DNA of 64,000 nt from contig NZ_JAKSYJ010000093.1 of assembly GCF_022829365.1 (NCBI RefSeq), positions 62,001 to 126,000 on the forward strand, written 5' to 3'. The notes beneath the pieces are model-generated. The model saw only the letters and a program-made list of their open reading frames with translations. It did no database searches and had not been told where the DNA came from. The translations under genes and the position numbers were made by a program. Origin of the DNA: Methylobacterium sp. J-077. GTDB taxonomy: Bacteria; Pseudomonadota; Alphaproteobacteria; Rhizobiales; Beijerinckiaceae. Shown piece by piece: positions 15,963 to 24,648 of this stretch; the first letter of the stretch is position 1, and each line of letters begins with the position of its first letter.

Positions 15963-17105
15963 ATGAAGCACAGTCTCGCCCTGATCATTGCCAGCCTCCT
16001 GTTCGCGGCACCGGCCGCCGCGCAGGCGCCGGTGCGGATCGGCCTGTCGGCGCCGCTCTCGGGGCCGGATGCCGCCTACGGGCAGGGGCTCCGGCAGGGC
16101 GCCGAGCAGGCGGTGGCCGATCTCAACCGGGCCGGCGGCGGGCGGCCGAAATTCGCCCTCGTGCAGGCCGACGATGCCGGCGACGCCCGGCAGGCTGTCG
16201 CCGCCGCGAAGAAGTTTACGGCCGACGGCGTGCGCTACGTGATCGGACCGTTCGAATCCGGGGCGGTCGCCGCGGCGGCGCCCATCTACGAGGAGGCGGG
16301 CGTCGTCATGGTCGCGCCTGGCGCCACTTACGCGCCCCTGACCGGCCGCGGATTCGGGATCCTGTTCCGCCTAGCTCCGAGCGATGCCCAGCAGGGGCGG
16401 GCGGCGGGGAGCTATCTCGCCAAGGCGTTCGCCGGCCGGCGCATCGCCATCCTGAACGACCGCTCGACCTATGGGCGCGGCCTCGCCGAGGCGGTGGCGG
16501 CGCGGCTGAAGGAGGCCGGCACCCCGGAGGTGCTGTTCGACGGCTTTCCGCGCGGCACCCGCGACCTCTCCGATCTCGTCGGACGGCTGAAGGCGGCCCG
16601 GGTCGACGCTGTGTATTTCGGCGGCCTCGCCCCGGAGGCCGCCACGCTCGTTCGCGCCCTGCGTGAGGCCGCCATCGGCACCCCGCTGGTGGCGAGCGAC
16701 GGCATCCTCGATCCCGCCTTCGCGGCCAGCGCCGGTTCGGCCGGGGAGGGGACCGTGATGACCTTGCCGCCCGATCCGCCGCGCCTGCCCGAGCCGAAGG
16801 GCGGCAAGGCACCGGCACGCAGTGCCGAGGCCGAGAGCGTGGCGGCCTCGGGCTACGCGGCGGTGGAGGTTCTGGCCCAGGCCTTGGAGCGCGCCCGCGC
16901 GGCGGATCCGAAAACCGGGCGCATCCCGGACGGCCGCAAAGTCGCCGAGGCCCTGCATGGCACCCAGCCGGTGCGCACGATCCTCGGCCCGGTCGGCTTC
17001 GACGAGCGCGGCGACCGGACTGCAGGCGCGGTCACCCTTCGGGTCTGGCGCCGGACGCCGGACGGACGCCTCGACTACGCTGGCAACGACGTGTCGGGGC
17101 CGTGA
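15963..17105 (+). CDS. Branched-chain amino acid ABC transporter substrate-binding protein (LivJ/K family)
   Basis: 380 residues. A clear signal peptide (MKHSLALIIASLLFAAPAAAQA) precedes a type 1 binding fold: VRIGLSAPLSGPDAAYGQGL, GVRYVIGPFESGAVAAAAP, RRIAILNDRSTYGRGLAEAV and VDAVYFGGLAPEAATL. It is periplasmic and should bind an amino acid or small carboxylate. No livHMGF permease or ATPase genes are beside it, so it is an orphan component. A GTG two codons upstream (15957) could also start translation. An Ala/Pro-rich insertion (about 275-290) precedes the C-terminal part. Confidence 0.85.
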   Translation: MKHSLALIIASLLFAAPAAAQAPVRIGLSAPLSGPDAAYGQGLRQGAEQAVADLNRAGGGRPKFALVQADDAGDARQAVAAAKKFTADGVRYVIGPFESGAVAAAAPIYEEAGVVMVAPGATYAPLTGRGFGILFRLAPSDAQQGRAAGSYLAKAFAGRRIAILNDRSTYGRGLAEAVAARLKEAGTPEVLFDGFPRGTRDLSDLVGRLKAARVDAVYFGGLAPEAATLVRALREAAIGTPLVASDGILDPAFAASAGSAGEGTVMTLPPDPPRLPEPKGGKAPARSAEAESVAASGYAAVEVLAQALERARAADPKTGRIPDGRKVAEALHGTQPVRTILGPVGFDERGDRTAGAVTLRVWRRTPDGRLDYAGNDVSGP

Positions 17106-17317
17106 AACCCGGCAAATCATGTCCACGACTCACGGCGCCGAGGAGAGCATGACTTGCCGCGGGATCGTGTGACGACTACATGCGGGCGGCGTCGCTCAGC
17201 AGGCGCGGACCGTCCGTCGGATCGGATCCGCGCCCTGCGGCGTTTCCCGAGCTTGATGACAGCCGAAAAAATTTTGCCGGAACGCCTGCTGCCGGACGGT
17301 CCGACTGGAGAAGGTGC

Positions 17318-17593
17318 ATGGCGAAAGAAGAATTGATGCAGTTCGACGGTCTCGTGATCGAGATCCTGCCGGACGCGCGCTACCGCGTGCAGCTCGACCA
17401 AGGCCACGAGATCGTGGCCTACACGGCCGGCAAGATGAAGAAGAACCGCATCAAGACCCTGGCGGGCGACCGGGTCACGGTCGAGATGTCGCCCTACGAT
17501 CTGGAGAAGGGCCGCCTCGTGTTCCGGCACAAGGACGAGCGCTCCGCGGGTCCGCGCCCGCAGGTGCGAGGCGGTCAGTTCCGCCGCCGTTGA
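17318..17593 (+). CDS. infA: Translation initiation factor IF-1 with C-terminal extension
   Basis: 91 residues. Residues 1-73 are an S1/OB fold matching IF-1: [61 protein letters not shown]-1 binds the 30S A site during initiation. Ordinary IF-1 has about 72 residues; this one carries about 17 extra basic residues rich in Arg, Gly and Pro ([14 protein letters not shown]). Such a tail could add RNA affinity, and the protein may be a second IF-1 paralogue. The start has a GGAGAAGG ribosome binding site. The DMT transporter gene follows almost without a gap. Confidence 0.85.
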   Translation: MAKEELMQFDGLVIEILPDARYRVQLDQGHEIVAYTAGKMKKNRIKTLAGDRVTVEMSPYDLEKGRLVFRHKDERSAGPRPQVRGGQFRRR

Positions 17594-17598
17594 AGCCC

Positions 17599-18558
17599 GT
17601 GCGCGCGACCCGGGTCTCCTCGGTCGCGCCGGCCTATCTGCTCCTCACCCTCACGGCCCTGCTCTGGGCCGGAAACGCCGTCACCAGCCGCTGGGCGCCG
17701 GGCCATATCTCGCCCCAGGTGATTACCACGTTGCGCTGGGCGGTCGCCTGCGCGGTGCTGGCGCCGTTCGCGGGTCGCAGGCTCGTGGCGGAATGGCCGC
17801 TCCTGCGCCGGCACTGGCTGCGCATCCTGCTGATGGGCGGGCTCGGCTACACGGCCTTCAACTGCCTGTTCTACGCCGCCGGCGTCTACACCAGCGCGGT
17901 CAACCTGGCGCTGTTCCAGGGGGCGATCCCGGTCCTGGTGATCGTGATGAACCGCCTCGCTTACGGCGTGCCGGTCACCCCCGGCCAGATGATCGGTGTG
18001 GTCCTGACGCTGATCGGCGCCGGCCTGGCGGCGACACACGGCGACCTTTCCGTGCTGACGCGCCTCGACTTCAACCGGGGCGACGTGCTCGTGTTCGGCG
18101 CCTGCCTGCTCTACGCGGGATACACGATCTTTTTGCCGAAGCGCCCGAAGGTCTCGGCCCTAGCGTTCTTCGCCGCCATGGCGATCGCCGCCTTCGTGAC
18201 CTCGCTGCCGCCGCTCGCGGTCGAGTGGGCCTCCGGGCACGCTGTCTGGCCGGGGCCGGAGGGCTGGGCGATGGTCGCCTTCGTCGGCCTGGGGCCGTCG
18301 CTGCTGGCGCAATTGTTCTTCATGCGCGGGGTCGAGCTGATCGGCCCGAACCGGGCCGGGCTGTTCGTCAACCTCGTGCCGATCTTCGGCGCGATCCTCG
18401 CCGTCCTGCTGGTCGGCGAGCCGTTCGGGGCGATCCAGGCGATCGCCCTGGCCCTGGTGCTCGGGGGGATCGCCTGTGCCGAGCGCCTCAAGCCGGCGCC
18501 GGCCGTGGCGGCGACCCCCGAAGCCGCCTATTCGCAGACGCGCACGCGCCGGATGTAG
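17599..18558 (+). CDS. EamA/DMT-family transporter
   Basis: About 319 residues with ten hydrophobic helices in two EamA repeats. Typical segments are ALLWAGNAVTSRWAPGHISP, LGYTAFNCLFYAAGVYTSAVN, ALFQGAIPVLVIVMNR, GPSLLAQLFFMRGVELIGPNR and FGAILAVLLVGEPFG. The family exports amino acids, metabolites or drugs across the inner membrane; the substrate is unknown. Start choice is uncertain: GTG at 17599, or a TTG at 17590 that overlaps the IF-1 stop. Either way translation is probably coupled to the IF-1 gene. The 3' end overlaps the convergent small secreted-protein gene by 31 bases. Confidence 0.85.
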   Translation: MRATRVSSVAPAYLLLTLTALLWAGNAVTSRWAPGHISPQVITTLRWAVACAVLAPFAGRRLVAEWPLLRRHWLRILLMGGLGYTAFNCLFYAAGVYTSAVNLALFQGAIPVLVIVMNRLAYGVPVTPGQMIGVVLTLIGAGLAATHGDLSVLTRLDFNRGDVLVFGACLLYAGYTIFLPKRPKVSALAFFAAMAIAAFVTSLPPLAVEWASGHAVWPGPEGWAMVAFVGLGPSLLAQLFFMRGVELIGPNRAGLFVNLVPIFGAILAVLLVGEPFGAIQAIALALVLGGIACAERLKPAPAVAATPEAAYSQTRTRRM

Positions 18559-18830
18559 ACGTCGCCGTAGGGATCGACGGTGCGGCGGCGCTCGAAGTGG
18601 CAGACCGGACCGTAATCCTCCTCCACGTAGACCGGCGGCGGGGCGCGGTAGACCGGGCGGCCGGGATAGTAGCCGTTGTTGGCCGACGCGATGGCGCCGC
18701 CGACCGCGAGGCCGCCGAGAACGCCGAGGGCCGCCGCGCCGCCGGCGCCGATCCCGTCACGGGCCTGGGCGGCCGGCGCGAGGGTGGCGAGGCTCCCGAC
18801 GATGAGGCTCGTCGCGAGAAGGTACTTCAT
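18528..18830 (-). CDS. Small secreted glycine-rich protein
   Basis: 100 residues with a signal peptide (MKYLLATSLIVGSLATLAPAAQA). A Gly/Ala segment follows that resembles a glycine-zipper or short membrane helix (GIGAGGAAALGVLGGLAVGG), then a Tyr/Pro-rich stretch and a C-terminal part with two Cys (about 82 and 99) that could form a disulfide. Many rhizobial and Methylobacterium proteins of this type are found in the envelope without a known function. A GGGGGAA ribosome binding site supports the start. No function is assigned. Confidence 0.75.
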   Translation of the reverse strand: MKYLLATSLIVGSLATLAPAAQARDGIGAGGAAALGVLGGLAVGGAIASANNGYYPGRPVYRAPPPVYVEEDYGPVCHFERRRTVDPYGDVYIRRVRVCE

Positions 18831-19006
18831 GACATTCCCCCTGATGGGTGCGATTCGATCCGGGATAGCCCGACTATCACACCCTAGCTTTGGGGCGTTT
18901 GTTCGGCCGCACATCGCGACGTGATGGGGCGACTTGACGTGGGGTGTTCCGACGCACCAAACCCGGGGCGAACCCACCAGAACAACAACCGAGCGCGGAG
19001 GCCGGC

Positions 19007-19612
19007 ATGGTGACACGGGGCTTCGTCGGGCGCAGGCAGCCGCCCGAGACCGGCGCGCGCATCCCGCCCGGCCAATATCTCACCGACGACTTCCCGATCC
19101 TGCAGATCGGCCCCAACCCGACGGTCGACCTCGCCACCTGGCGGTTCACGTTGCGCGAAGGCTCGCGGCCGATCAAGGCGTGGAGCTGGGCGGACTTCGA
19201 AGCGCTGCCGCGCACTACCTGGCAGGGGGATATCCACTGCGTCACCAAGTGGTCGAAGTTCGACACCGCCTGGGAGGGCGTGAGCGTCGACGACCTGCTG
19301 GCCGATGCCGGCATCGCTGCGCCGACCGCCTTCCTGCTGGCGGAATCGTTCGACGATTACACCACCAACGTGCCGGTGGCCGACCTCGTGAACGGCCGCG
19401 CCATGGTGGCGACCCGCTATGCCGGCCAGCCGATCCACCCGGACCATGGCGGCCCGGCGCGGCTGCTCGTGCCGCACCTGTACTTCTGGAAGAGCGCCAA
19501 ATGGGTGAAGGGCTTACGCTTCACGACAGTCGACACGGCCGGCTTCTGGGAGCTGCGCGGCTACCACATGTACGGGGATCCTTGGCGTGAGCAGCGCTAC
19601 ACCGGTGACTGA
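19007..19612 (+). CDS. Sulfite oxidase-like molybdopterin-dependent oxidoreductase
   Basis: 201 residues with the oxidoreductase molybdopterin-binding domain. The Moco-ligating Cys is in DIHCVTKWS; flanking family features are LPPGQ-like IPPGQYLTDDFPIL, WEGVSVDDLL, NGRAMVATRYAGQPI, HGGPARLLVPHLYFWKSAKWVKG and the terminal GYHMYGDPWREQRY. No signal peptide is present, unlike YedY/MsrP. The ATG at 19007 has a GGAGG ribosome binding site 5 bases away. A GTG at 18944 is also in frame, but the codons between have poor third-position GC. The gene overlaps the following flavin reductase gene by 26 bases, so the two probably form an electron-transfer pair. Confidence 0.85.
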   Translation: MVTRGFVGRRQPPETGARIPPGQYLTDDFPILQIGPNPTVDLATWRFTLREGSRPIKAWSWADFEALPRTTWQGDIHCVTKWSKFDTAWEGVSVDDLLADAGIAAPTAFLLAESFDDYTTNVPVADLVNGRAMVATRYAGQPIHPDHGGPARLLVPHLYFWKSAKWVKGLRFTTVDTAGFWELRGYHMYGDPWREQRYTGD

Positions 19613-20324
19613 GCCGATCGTCTTCCGTTGGCATCACGCCGAGATCACCGCCATCGCGCCCGTCACCCCGCAGGTGAAAAGTTTTCGGCTGCGCTGCGAC
19701 CTGGCGAAGGCCTACCGCGCGGGTCAGCACGTCGACGTCCGCCTCACCGCCGAGGACGGCTACCAGGCCCAGCGCAGCTACTCGATTGCCTCGGCGCCCG
19801 ACGGCAGCGGCACCCTGGAGCTGATGATCGAGGCTCTGCCCGACGGCGAGGTCTCGGGCTGGTTCTCGCAGGCCGCCGAAATCGGCGACCGCGTCGAGCT
19901 GCGCGGGCCGATCGGCGGCTCTTTCTCCTGGGACGGGCCGGACGGCGGGCCATTGCTCTTGGGGGCCGGCGGCTCCGGCGTGGTGCCGCTGCTGGCTATG
20001 CTGCGCCGGCGCGCGCAGGTCGCCCCGCAGATCCCGGCGGCCTTGATCTACTCCGCCCGCACCCGCGCGGAGGCAATCGCTCTGCCCGAGCTGGAGCGCC
20101 TCGCCGGCAACGGCACGGGTTTCTCCCTGCACCTCACCACCACCCGGGATTCCGGCGGCCGGCGGATCGACGCCGCCCTGGTGGCCGGCGCCCTGGCGCG
20201 GATCGGGCAGCCGCAAAAAGTCTTCCTCTGCGGCTCGAACCGCTTCGTCGCCGCAGCCTCGGACCTGATCCTGGCGGCGGACGTCCCGGCGGGGATGATC
20301 CGCACCGAGCGGTTCGGGGCCTGA
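19587..20324 (+). CDS. FAD/NAD(P)H-binding oxidoreductase (ferredoxin reductase family)
   Basis: 245 residues. The FAD-binding barrel includes AGQHVDVRL and the flavin motif RSYSIAS; the NAD(P) half has LLLGAGGSGVVPLLAML, and KVFLCGSNRF near the C-terminus. No iron-sulfur domain is present. The GTG start lies inside the end of the sulfite-oxidase-like gene, with a 26-base overlap. It should deliver electrons between NAD(P)H and its molybdoenzyme partner in the cytoplasm. The stop abuts the stop of the convergent chaA gene. Confidence 0.87.
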   Translation: MSSATPVTEPIVFRWHHAEITAIAPVTPQVKSFRLRCDLAKAYRAGQHVDVRLTAEDGYQAQRSYSIASAPDGSGTLELMIEALPDGEVSGWFSQAAEIGDRVELRGPIGGSFSWDGPDGGPLLLGAGGSGVVPLLAMLRRRAQVAPQIPAALIYSARTRAEAIALPELERLAGNGTGFSLHLTTTRDSGGRRIDAALVAGALARIGQPQKVFLCGSNRFVAAASDLILAADVPAGMIRTERFGA

Positions 20325-21416
20325 TCAGGGGCTGAAGATCAGCACGAGGTAGACGAAGAACACCACGAGGTGCACCGCCCCCTCCAGCACCGTCGTGCGC
20401 AGGCCCGAGAAGGTCTGCATGCTCAGGATCAGCGTCACCGCCAGCAGCGTCATCTCGGTGGGCTTCAAGCCGAGAACCACGGTCTGGCCGGTGAGCAGGC
20501 CGATGGTGAGGATCGCCGGGACGGTGAGGCCGACCGTCGAGGTGGCCGCCCCCAGGCACAGATTGATCGCCCGCTGCAGCTCGTTGCGGGCGATGGCCTT
20601 GAGCGCCGAGATCGCCTCCGGGGTGAACACGATCGCGGCGATCAGCACGCCGCCGAGCGCCGAGGGCGCGCCCAGCGCCGCGATGCCGTGGTCGAGGATC
20701 ACCGCCAGGCTTTTGGCAAGCAGCACGATCGGCACGACGTTGGCGAGCAGCAGCACGACGTGCTTGGCGATCCCGCCGCCCGAGATCGAACCCGCGCCGG
20801 ACCCGGCTTCCGCCTCGACCTCGGAATCCTGAAAAAAGTCGCTGTGGCGGCTGGTCTGGATCAGCAGGAATACGCCGTAGAGCGCCAGGGTGAAGACCGA
20901 GAAGGTCACCGCCTGAAGGGTGGTCAGCGTGCCGTCGGCGGTCGAGCTGGTGAAGTTCGGGATGATCAGCGCGATGGTGGTTAGCGGGATGATCACCGAC
21001 AGGAAGGCCGAGGCCCCCTGCAGGTTGTAGCTCTGCTGGTGGTGGCGCAGGCCGCCGACCAGGAGCCCGAGGCCGACCACGCCGTTCAGCACGATCATCA
21101 GCACGGCGAACATCGTGTCGCGGCCGAGCGTCGGCGCATCCTTGGCCGAGAGCATCACGGCGGAGATCAGCGCCACCTCGATGATCACGATGGAGAGCGT
21201 CAGCACCAGGGTGCCGAGGGGCTCACCGAGACGATGGGCCAGATCCTCGGCCTCGTGCACGACCCCGAAGGCCGACCAGACGATGACCGCGAGCAGCCAC
21301 GCGAACAGCCCGCCCGCGAACCAGGGCTGTGCCAGGTCGCCGAGCCAGGTCTTTCCGAACCACGCGAAGGCGAGGACCGTCGCCCACGCCACCGCCAGCC
21401 GCAGGACTCCCGTCAT
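20325..21416 (-). CDS. chaA: Calcium/proton antiporter ChaA-like
   Basis: 363 residues with about eleven hydrophobic helices in the two-half Na/Ca exchanger fold. The acidic HEAEDLAHRLGEPLGTLVLTL segment and the second-half FTPEAISALKAIARNELQRAIN match the alpha repeats of ChaA. The linker (about 205-225) holds an acidic and Gly/Ser-rich loop (DSEVEAEAGSGAGS). It exports Ca2+ (and Na+/K+) in exchange for protons across the inner membrane. The ATG at 21416 with an upstream GGAGA is preferred over a GTG at 21461 that has no ribosome binding site. Confidence 0.88.
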   Translation of the reverse strand: MTGVLRLAVAWATVLAFAWFGKTWLGDLAQPWFAGGLFAWLLAVIVWSAFGVVHEAEDLAHRLGEPLGTLVLTLSIVIIEVALISAVMLSAKDAPTLGRDTMFAVLMIVLNGVVGLGLLVGGLRHHQQSYNLQGASAFLSVIIPLTTIALIIPNFTSSTADGTLTTLQAVTFSVFTLALYGVFLLIQTSRHSDFFQDSEVEAEAGSGAGSISGGGIAKHVVLLLANVVPIVLLAKSLAVILDHGIAALGAPSALGGVLIAAIVFTPEAISALKAIARNELQRAINLCLGAATSTVGLTVPAILTIGLLTGQTVVLGLKPTEMTLLAVTLILSMQTFSGLRTTVLEGAVHLVVFFVYLVLIFSP

Positions 21417-21646
21417 GGTCTCGATCGTCTCCGGTCGGATCGCTCTGATGGCACGATGCACAAGCCCAAGCCGTGTCTTAGGTCAGATGACCGGTAAGGC
21501 CAGGGTTGCCGGATCGCAGCGGGGATTTTGAAGTGGACGACGCAGGCCCACTGCGTCCGTCTGAGCCGGCGCAACCGGCCCATGCCGTGGCGGGAGTGGT
21601 CAGAAGGCCCGGTTGGCGCTACCATCAGGCACCCGAATAAAGTCCG

Positions 21647-23488
21647 GTGCCTGATTCCTCCGCCGCGCGATGGCGCGCTGCCGGGCGCGGCGCGGCCGTT
21701 GAGAGTTTCCGTAACTTGCCCTTCCCGACCCTGCCCGCCCCTCTCGCGCGGGCCCTGTCCGAGCGCGGCTACGCCGATCCCACCCCGGTCCAGGCCGCGG
21801 TGCTGGAAGCGGCCGCCGGCGCCCGCGACCTCCTCGTCTCCGCCCAGACCGGCTCCGGCAAGACCGTGGCCTACGGCCTGGCCATGGCCAACATGCTCAT
21901 CGGTCCCGAGGCCGGCGAGGCCGAGATGCTGCCGCCCCCCGGCGCGCCACTCGCCCTTGTGATCGCCCCGACCCGGGAGTTGGCGCTTCAGGTCCAGCGC
22001 GAGCTGCTCTGGCTCTACGCCCCGGCCGGCGGACGCGTCACCGCCTGCGTCGGCGGCATGGATCCCCGCCGCGAGGCCCGGATGCTGGCCGACGGCACCC
22101 ATATCGTGGTCGGCACCCCGGGCCGCCTGCGCGACCATCTGGAACGCCGCAACCTCGACCCGACCGGCCTGCGCGCCGTGGTGCTCGACGAGGCCGACGA
22201 GATGCTCGATCTCGGCTTCCGCGAGGATATCGAGTTCATCCTCTCGGCCACCCCGCCGGAGCGGGCGACCTACCTGTTCTCGGCGACCCTGCCGAAGGCG
22301 ATCGAGGCCCTGGCCGAGCGCTACCAGCGCAACGCCCTGCGGCTGGCGATCAAGGGCGAGAGCAAGGGCCACGCCGACATCGCCTACCGGGCGGTGCGGA
22401 TCATGCCCCGGGAGACCGAGCACGTGGTGCTCAACCTCCTGCGCGAGGCGGATGCGCCGACCGCGATCGTATTCTGCAACACCCGCAACGCCGTGCGCCA
22501 TCTCCAGGCGAGCCTCACCGAGCGCGGCTTCTCGGTGGTCGCGCTCTCGGGCGAACTCGGCCAGGGCGAGCGCAACGCCGCCCTCCAGGCGCTCCGCGAC
22601 GGCCGGGCGCGGGTCTGCGTCGCGACCGACGTGGCCGCCCGCGGCATCGACCTGCCGTCGCTCAGCCTCGTGATCCATGCCGACCTGCCGCACGACGCCG
22701 AGGTGCTTCAGCACCGCAGCGGGCGCACCGGCCGCGCCGGCCGTAAGGGCACCTCGGTGCTCCTGATCCCGAATTCGCGGCGCCGCCGCGCCGAGCAGAT
22801 GTTCGCCATCGCCAAGGTCAGCCCGGAGTGGTCCGGGCCGCCCTCGGCCGACGATATCCGGAAGCTCGATGGCGAGCGCATGCTCTCCGACCCGCTCTTC
22901 TCCGAGCCGCCGGCCGAGGAGGATATCGCGCTGGCCGGCGCCCTGCTCGCCGGCAAGACGCCGGAAGAGCTCGCCGCGCTGCTGGCCCGGGTCTACCGCA
23001 CCCGCCTGCCGGCGCCCGAAGAGGTCAGCGATCCCGGCGAGGGCCGTGCGCCTCGCGGTGTCAGCGAGCGCCCGCCCTACGACCCGATGAACCCGGAGCA
23101 GATCGCCGCCCTCGGGCCGGCGGTGTGGTTCCGGCTCAATCTCGGACGGCGCGACAACGCCGATCCGCGCCGCCTTCTGCCGATGCTCACTCGCCGCGGC
23201 GGCATCGGCCGCCAGGAGATCGGGGCGATCCGGATTTTCGACCGGGAGACCAAGTTCGAAATCCGCGGCAACGCGGCGGCGCGCTTCGCCGAATCCTTTG
23301 CCCGCAACGGCTCGCCGGAGATCCAGGTCGAGGCGCTGGCGGGCGACGCCGGTCCCGCCGAGCGCAAGAGCGGCCCGAGCGGCCCGAAGGGTTTCGCCAG
23401 CCCGCGGGCCGGCAAGCACCAGCGCCACGCTGAGCGGTCCGGTCCCCGGTCCGATGCCAAGCCGGGCCGGAATACCGGCCGCAGCTAA
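21647..23488 (+). CDS. DEAD-box RNA helicase with DbpA-type C-terminal domain
   Basis: 613 residues from a GTG start. DEAD-box motifs appear in order: Q motif (YADPTPVQAAV), I (AQTGSGKT), Ia (APTRELALQ), Ib (GTPGRLRDH), II (DEAD), III (SAT), IV (IVFCNTRN), V (ATDVAARGIDLPSLSLV) and VI (HRSGRTGRAGRKG). A DbpA RNA-binding domain (about 490-555; RLLPMLTRRGGIGRQEIGAI) and a basic tail follow. DbpA helicases act in assembly of the large ribosomal subunit. The ribosome binding site for 21647 is weak and the first 20 residues are not conserved-looking, so the true start may be slightly further in. Confidence 0.87.
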   Translation: MPDSSAARWRAAGRGAAVESFRNLPFPTLPAPLARALSERGYADPTPVQAAVLEAAAGARDLLVSAQTGSGKTVAYGLAMANMLIGPEAGEAEMLPPPGAPLALVIAPTRELALQVQRELLWLYAPAGGRVTACVGGMDPRREARMLADGTHIVVGTPGRLRDHLERRNLDPTGLRAVVLDEADEMLDLGFREDIEFILSATPPERATYLFSATLPKAIEALAERYQRNALRLAIKGESKGHADIAYRAVRIMPRETEHVVLNLLREADAPTAIVFCNTRNAVRHLQASLTERGFSVVALSGELGQGERNAALQALRDGRARVCVATDVAARGIDLPSLSLVIHADLPHDAEVLQHRSGRTGRAGRKGTSVLLIPNSRRRRAEQMFAIAKVSPEWSGPPSADDIRKLDGERMLSDPLFSEPPAEEDIALAGALLAGKTPEELAALLARVYRTRLPAPEEVSDPGEGRAPRGVSERPPYDPMNPEQIAALGPAVWFRLNLGRRDNADPRRLLPMLTRRGGIGRQEIGAIRIFDRETKFEIRGNAAARFAESFARNGSPEIQVEALAGDAGPAERKSGPSGPKGFASPRAGKHQRHAERSGPRSDAKPGRNTGRS

Positions 23489-23496
23489 TGTTTTGG

Positions 23497-23530
23497 ATTA
23501 CCGCCTGGGGCGTCGTCCCCCGGCGGTAAT
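23497..23530. terminator. Hairpin between convergent genes, probable bidirectional terminator
   Basis: Arms ATTACCGCC (23497-23505) and GGCGGTAAT (23522-23530) pair perfectly, and the stem extends inward by GGGG/CCCC after one mismatch. A second short dyad (GTCAAAAA/TTTTTGAC) follows at 23531-23549 and overlaps the 3' end of the minus-strand gene. There is no immediate T-run, so its efficiency is uncertain. Confidence 0.5.
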
Positions 23531-23531
23531 G

Positions 23532-24386
23532 TCAAAAAACCTTTTTGACGGCGTCGCCCAGCGCGTCGACGCTTTCCTTCAGCTTCCGTCCGGCCGGCGC
23601 CAGGGACGGAAGCTTGATGCCGAGCACCTCGGTCTCCTCGTCGGCCGGCTCGGCCTGCGCGACGGTCGCCGCGGCCGCGCCGGGCTTGGCGGTGTCGGCG
23701 GTCTTCTTCGCCACGGGCGGCTTGGTCGCGGCCACCGCCTTGCGGGCGGGTCTCTCGGGCGGAGCCGCGGCCGGCGTCGTGGCGACCGGCTTGGCCGCGG
23801 GCACCGCGGCGGGCACGACCACGTCGCGTGCCCGGACGGTTTCGGAGGCACGCGGCGGCTGCAAAGCAGCGGTCCGCGTCGGGGGCAGGGGCATCACGAC
23901 CTGACGGGCGGCGGCGATCGGCATCACGGGGGTCGGGGTGGGGATACGCTGGGTCGGCGCCTCGGGCACGGCCACGCTCCTGGCGGGCGTCGGCCCTGCG
24001 ACGGGCAGGGCCTTCGCCGAAGCCGAAACAGCGGGACTCGCGGCAGCCGGCGCCAACGCCTCCGGCAACGCGGCCATGCGCAGAGCCGGCTTCTCCGGTT
24101 CCGCGGGCTTCGCCGCGACGGGGGCCGCCGGGGCGACGCCGGCCACGGCCGGGAGGCCGTCCTTCAGCTCGGGCCAGTCGGCGGCCCGGCTCATCGGCGC
24201 GCGCTTGACCGGCGTGGGGGCGGCGAGCCCGGCCATCAGGGTCGAGGCGGCGACGCCGAAGCCCGCGACGGCGCCCGCGCCGACCAGCCCGACTAGGACG
24301 AGCCGCAGATTGGATTTGCGTCCGGGACGGGCCTCCGGCGACCGATGCGGTCTTGTATCGGACGGGTCCAGGGCGAGATCGATCAT
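23532..24386 (-). CDS. Ala/Pro-rich single-pass membrane protein, function unknown
   Basis: 284 residues. A cytoplasmic N-terminus rich in Arg and Pro (about 1-27) is followed by one hydrophobic segment (LRLVLVGLVGAGAVAGFGVAAS, about 27-48). A long low-complexity region of Ala, Pro, Val and Lys covers about 55-245. A short amphipathic C-terminus (KLKESVDALGDAVKKVF) ends the protein. The layout recalls TonB- or FtsN-like spacer proteins that cross the periplasm, but no TonB, SPOR or other domain is recognisable. It is convergent with the helicase gene. Confidence 0.65.
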   Translation of the reverse strand: MIDLALDPSDTRPHRSPEARPGRKSNLRLVLVGLVGAGAVAGFGVAASTLMAGLAAPTPVKRAPMSRAADWPELKDGLPAVAGVAPAAPVAAKPAEPEKPALRMAALPEALAPAAASPAVSASAKALPVAGPTPARSVAVPEAPTQRIPTPTPVMPIAAARQVVMPLPPTRTAALQPPRASETVRARDVVVPAAVPAAKPVATTPAAAPPERPARKAVAATKPPVAKKTADTAKPGAAAATVAQAEPADEETEVLGIKLPSLAPAGRKLKESVDALGDAVKKVF

Positions 24387-24648
24387 GGTCCGGGGTCTCT
24401 AGACACGATGCACGGCGCGCGCGACCGGGCTCCCCATGACCGGCCGCCTCTCTCCGTTATTCGGAGATGGGTCGACACCAGAGCCGATAGAGGAACCGCA
24501 ATACGGCGCAAAGATGTCGGCTCGAATTGCGTTCCCGGCCAGTCGAGGATCGGCTATCCACAAGATAAGCCGAGATCGCTTAAGGATCCGTCATCGCATC
24601 CACCCCGGCAGGGCGGATGCCCCCCCCCCTTCCGCGCCGGGCCGGGGC

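Noticed and set aside
21413..23428. A minus-strand open frame of about 670 codons opposite the DEAD-box helicase
   Set aside because: It is a shadow of a gene with intact helicase motifs and has no domain of its own.
24620..24629. Run of ten C near the start of the NarX-like kinase gene as a phase-variation tract
   Set aside because: It lies upstream of the preferred start at 24649, so slippage would not change the protein. It could only matter if a far upstream start were used, for which there is no support.
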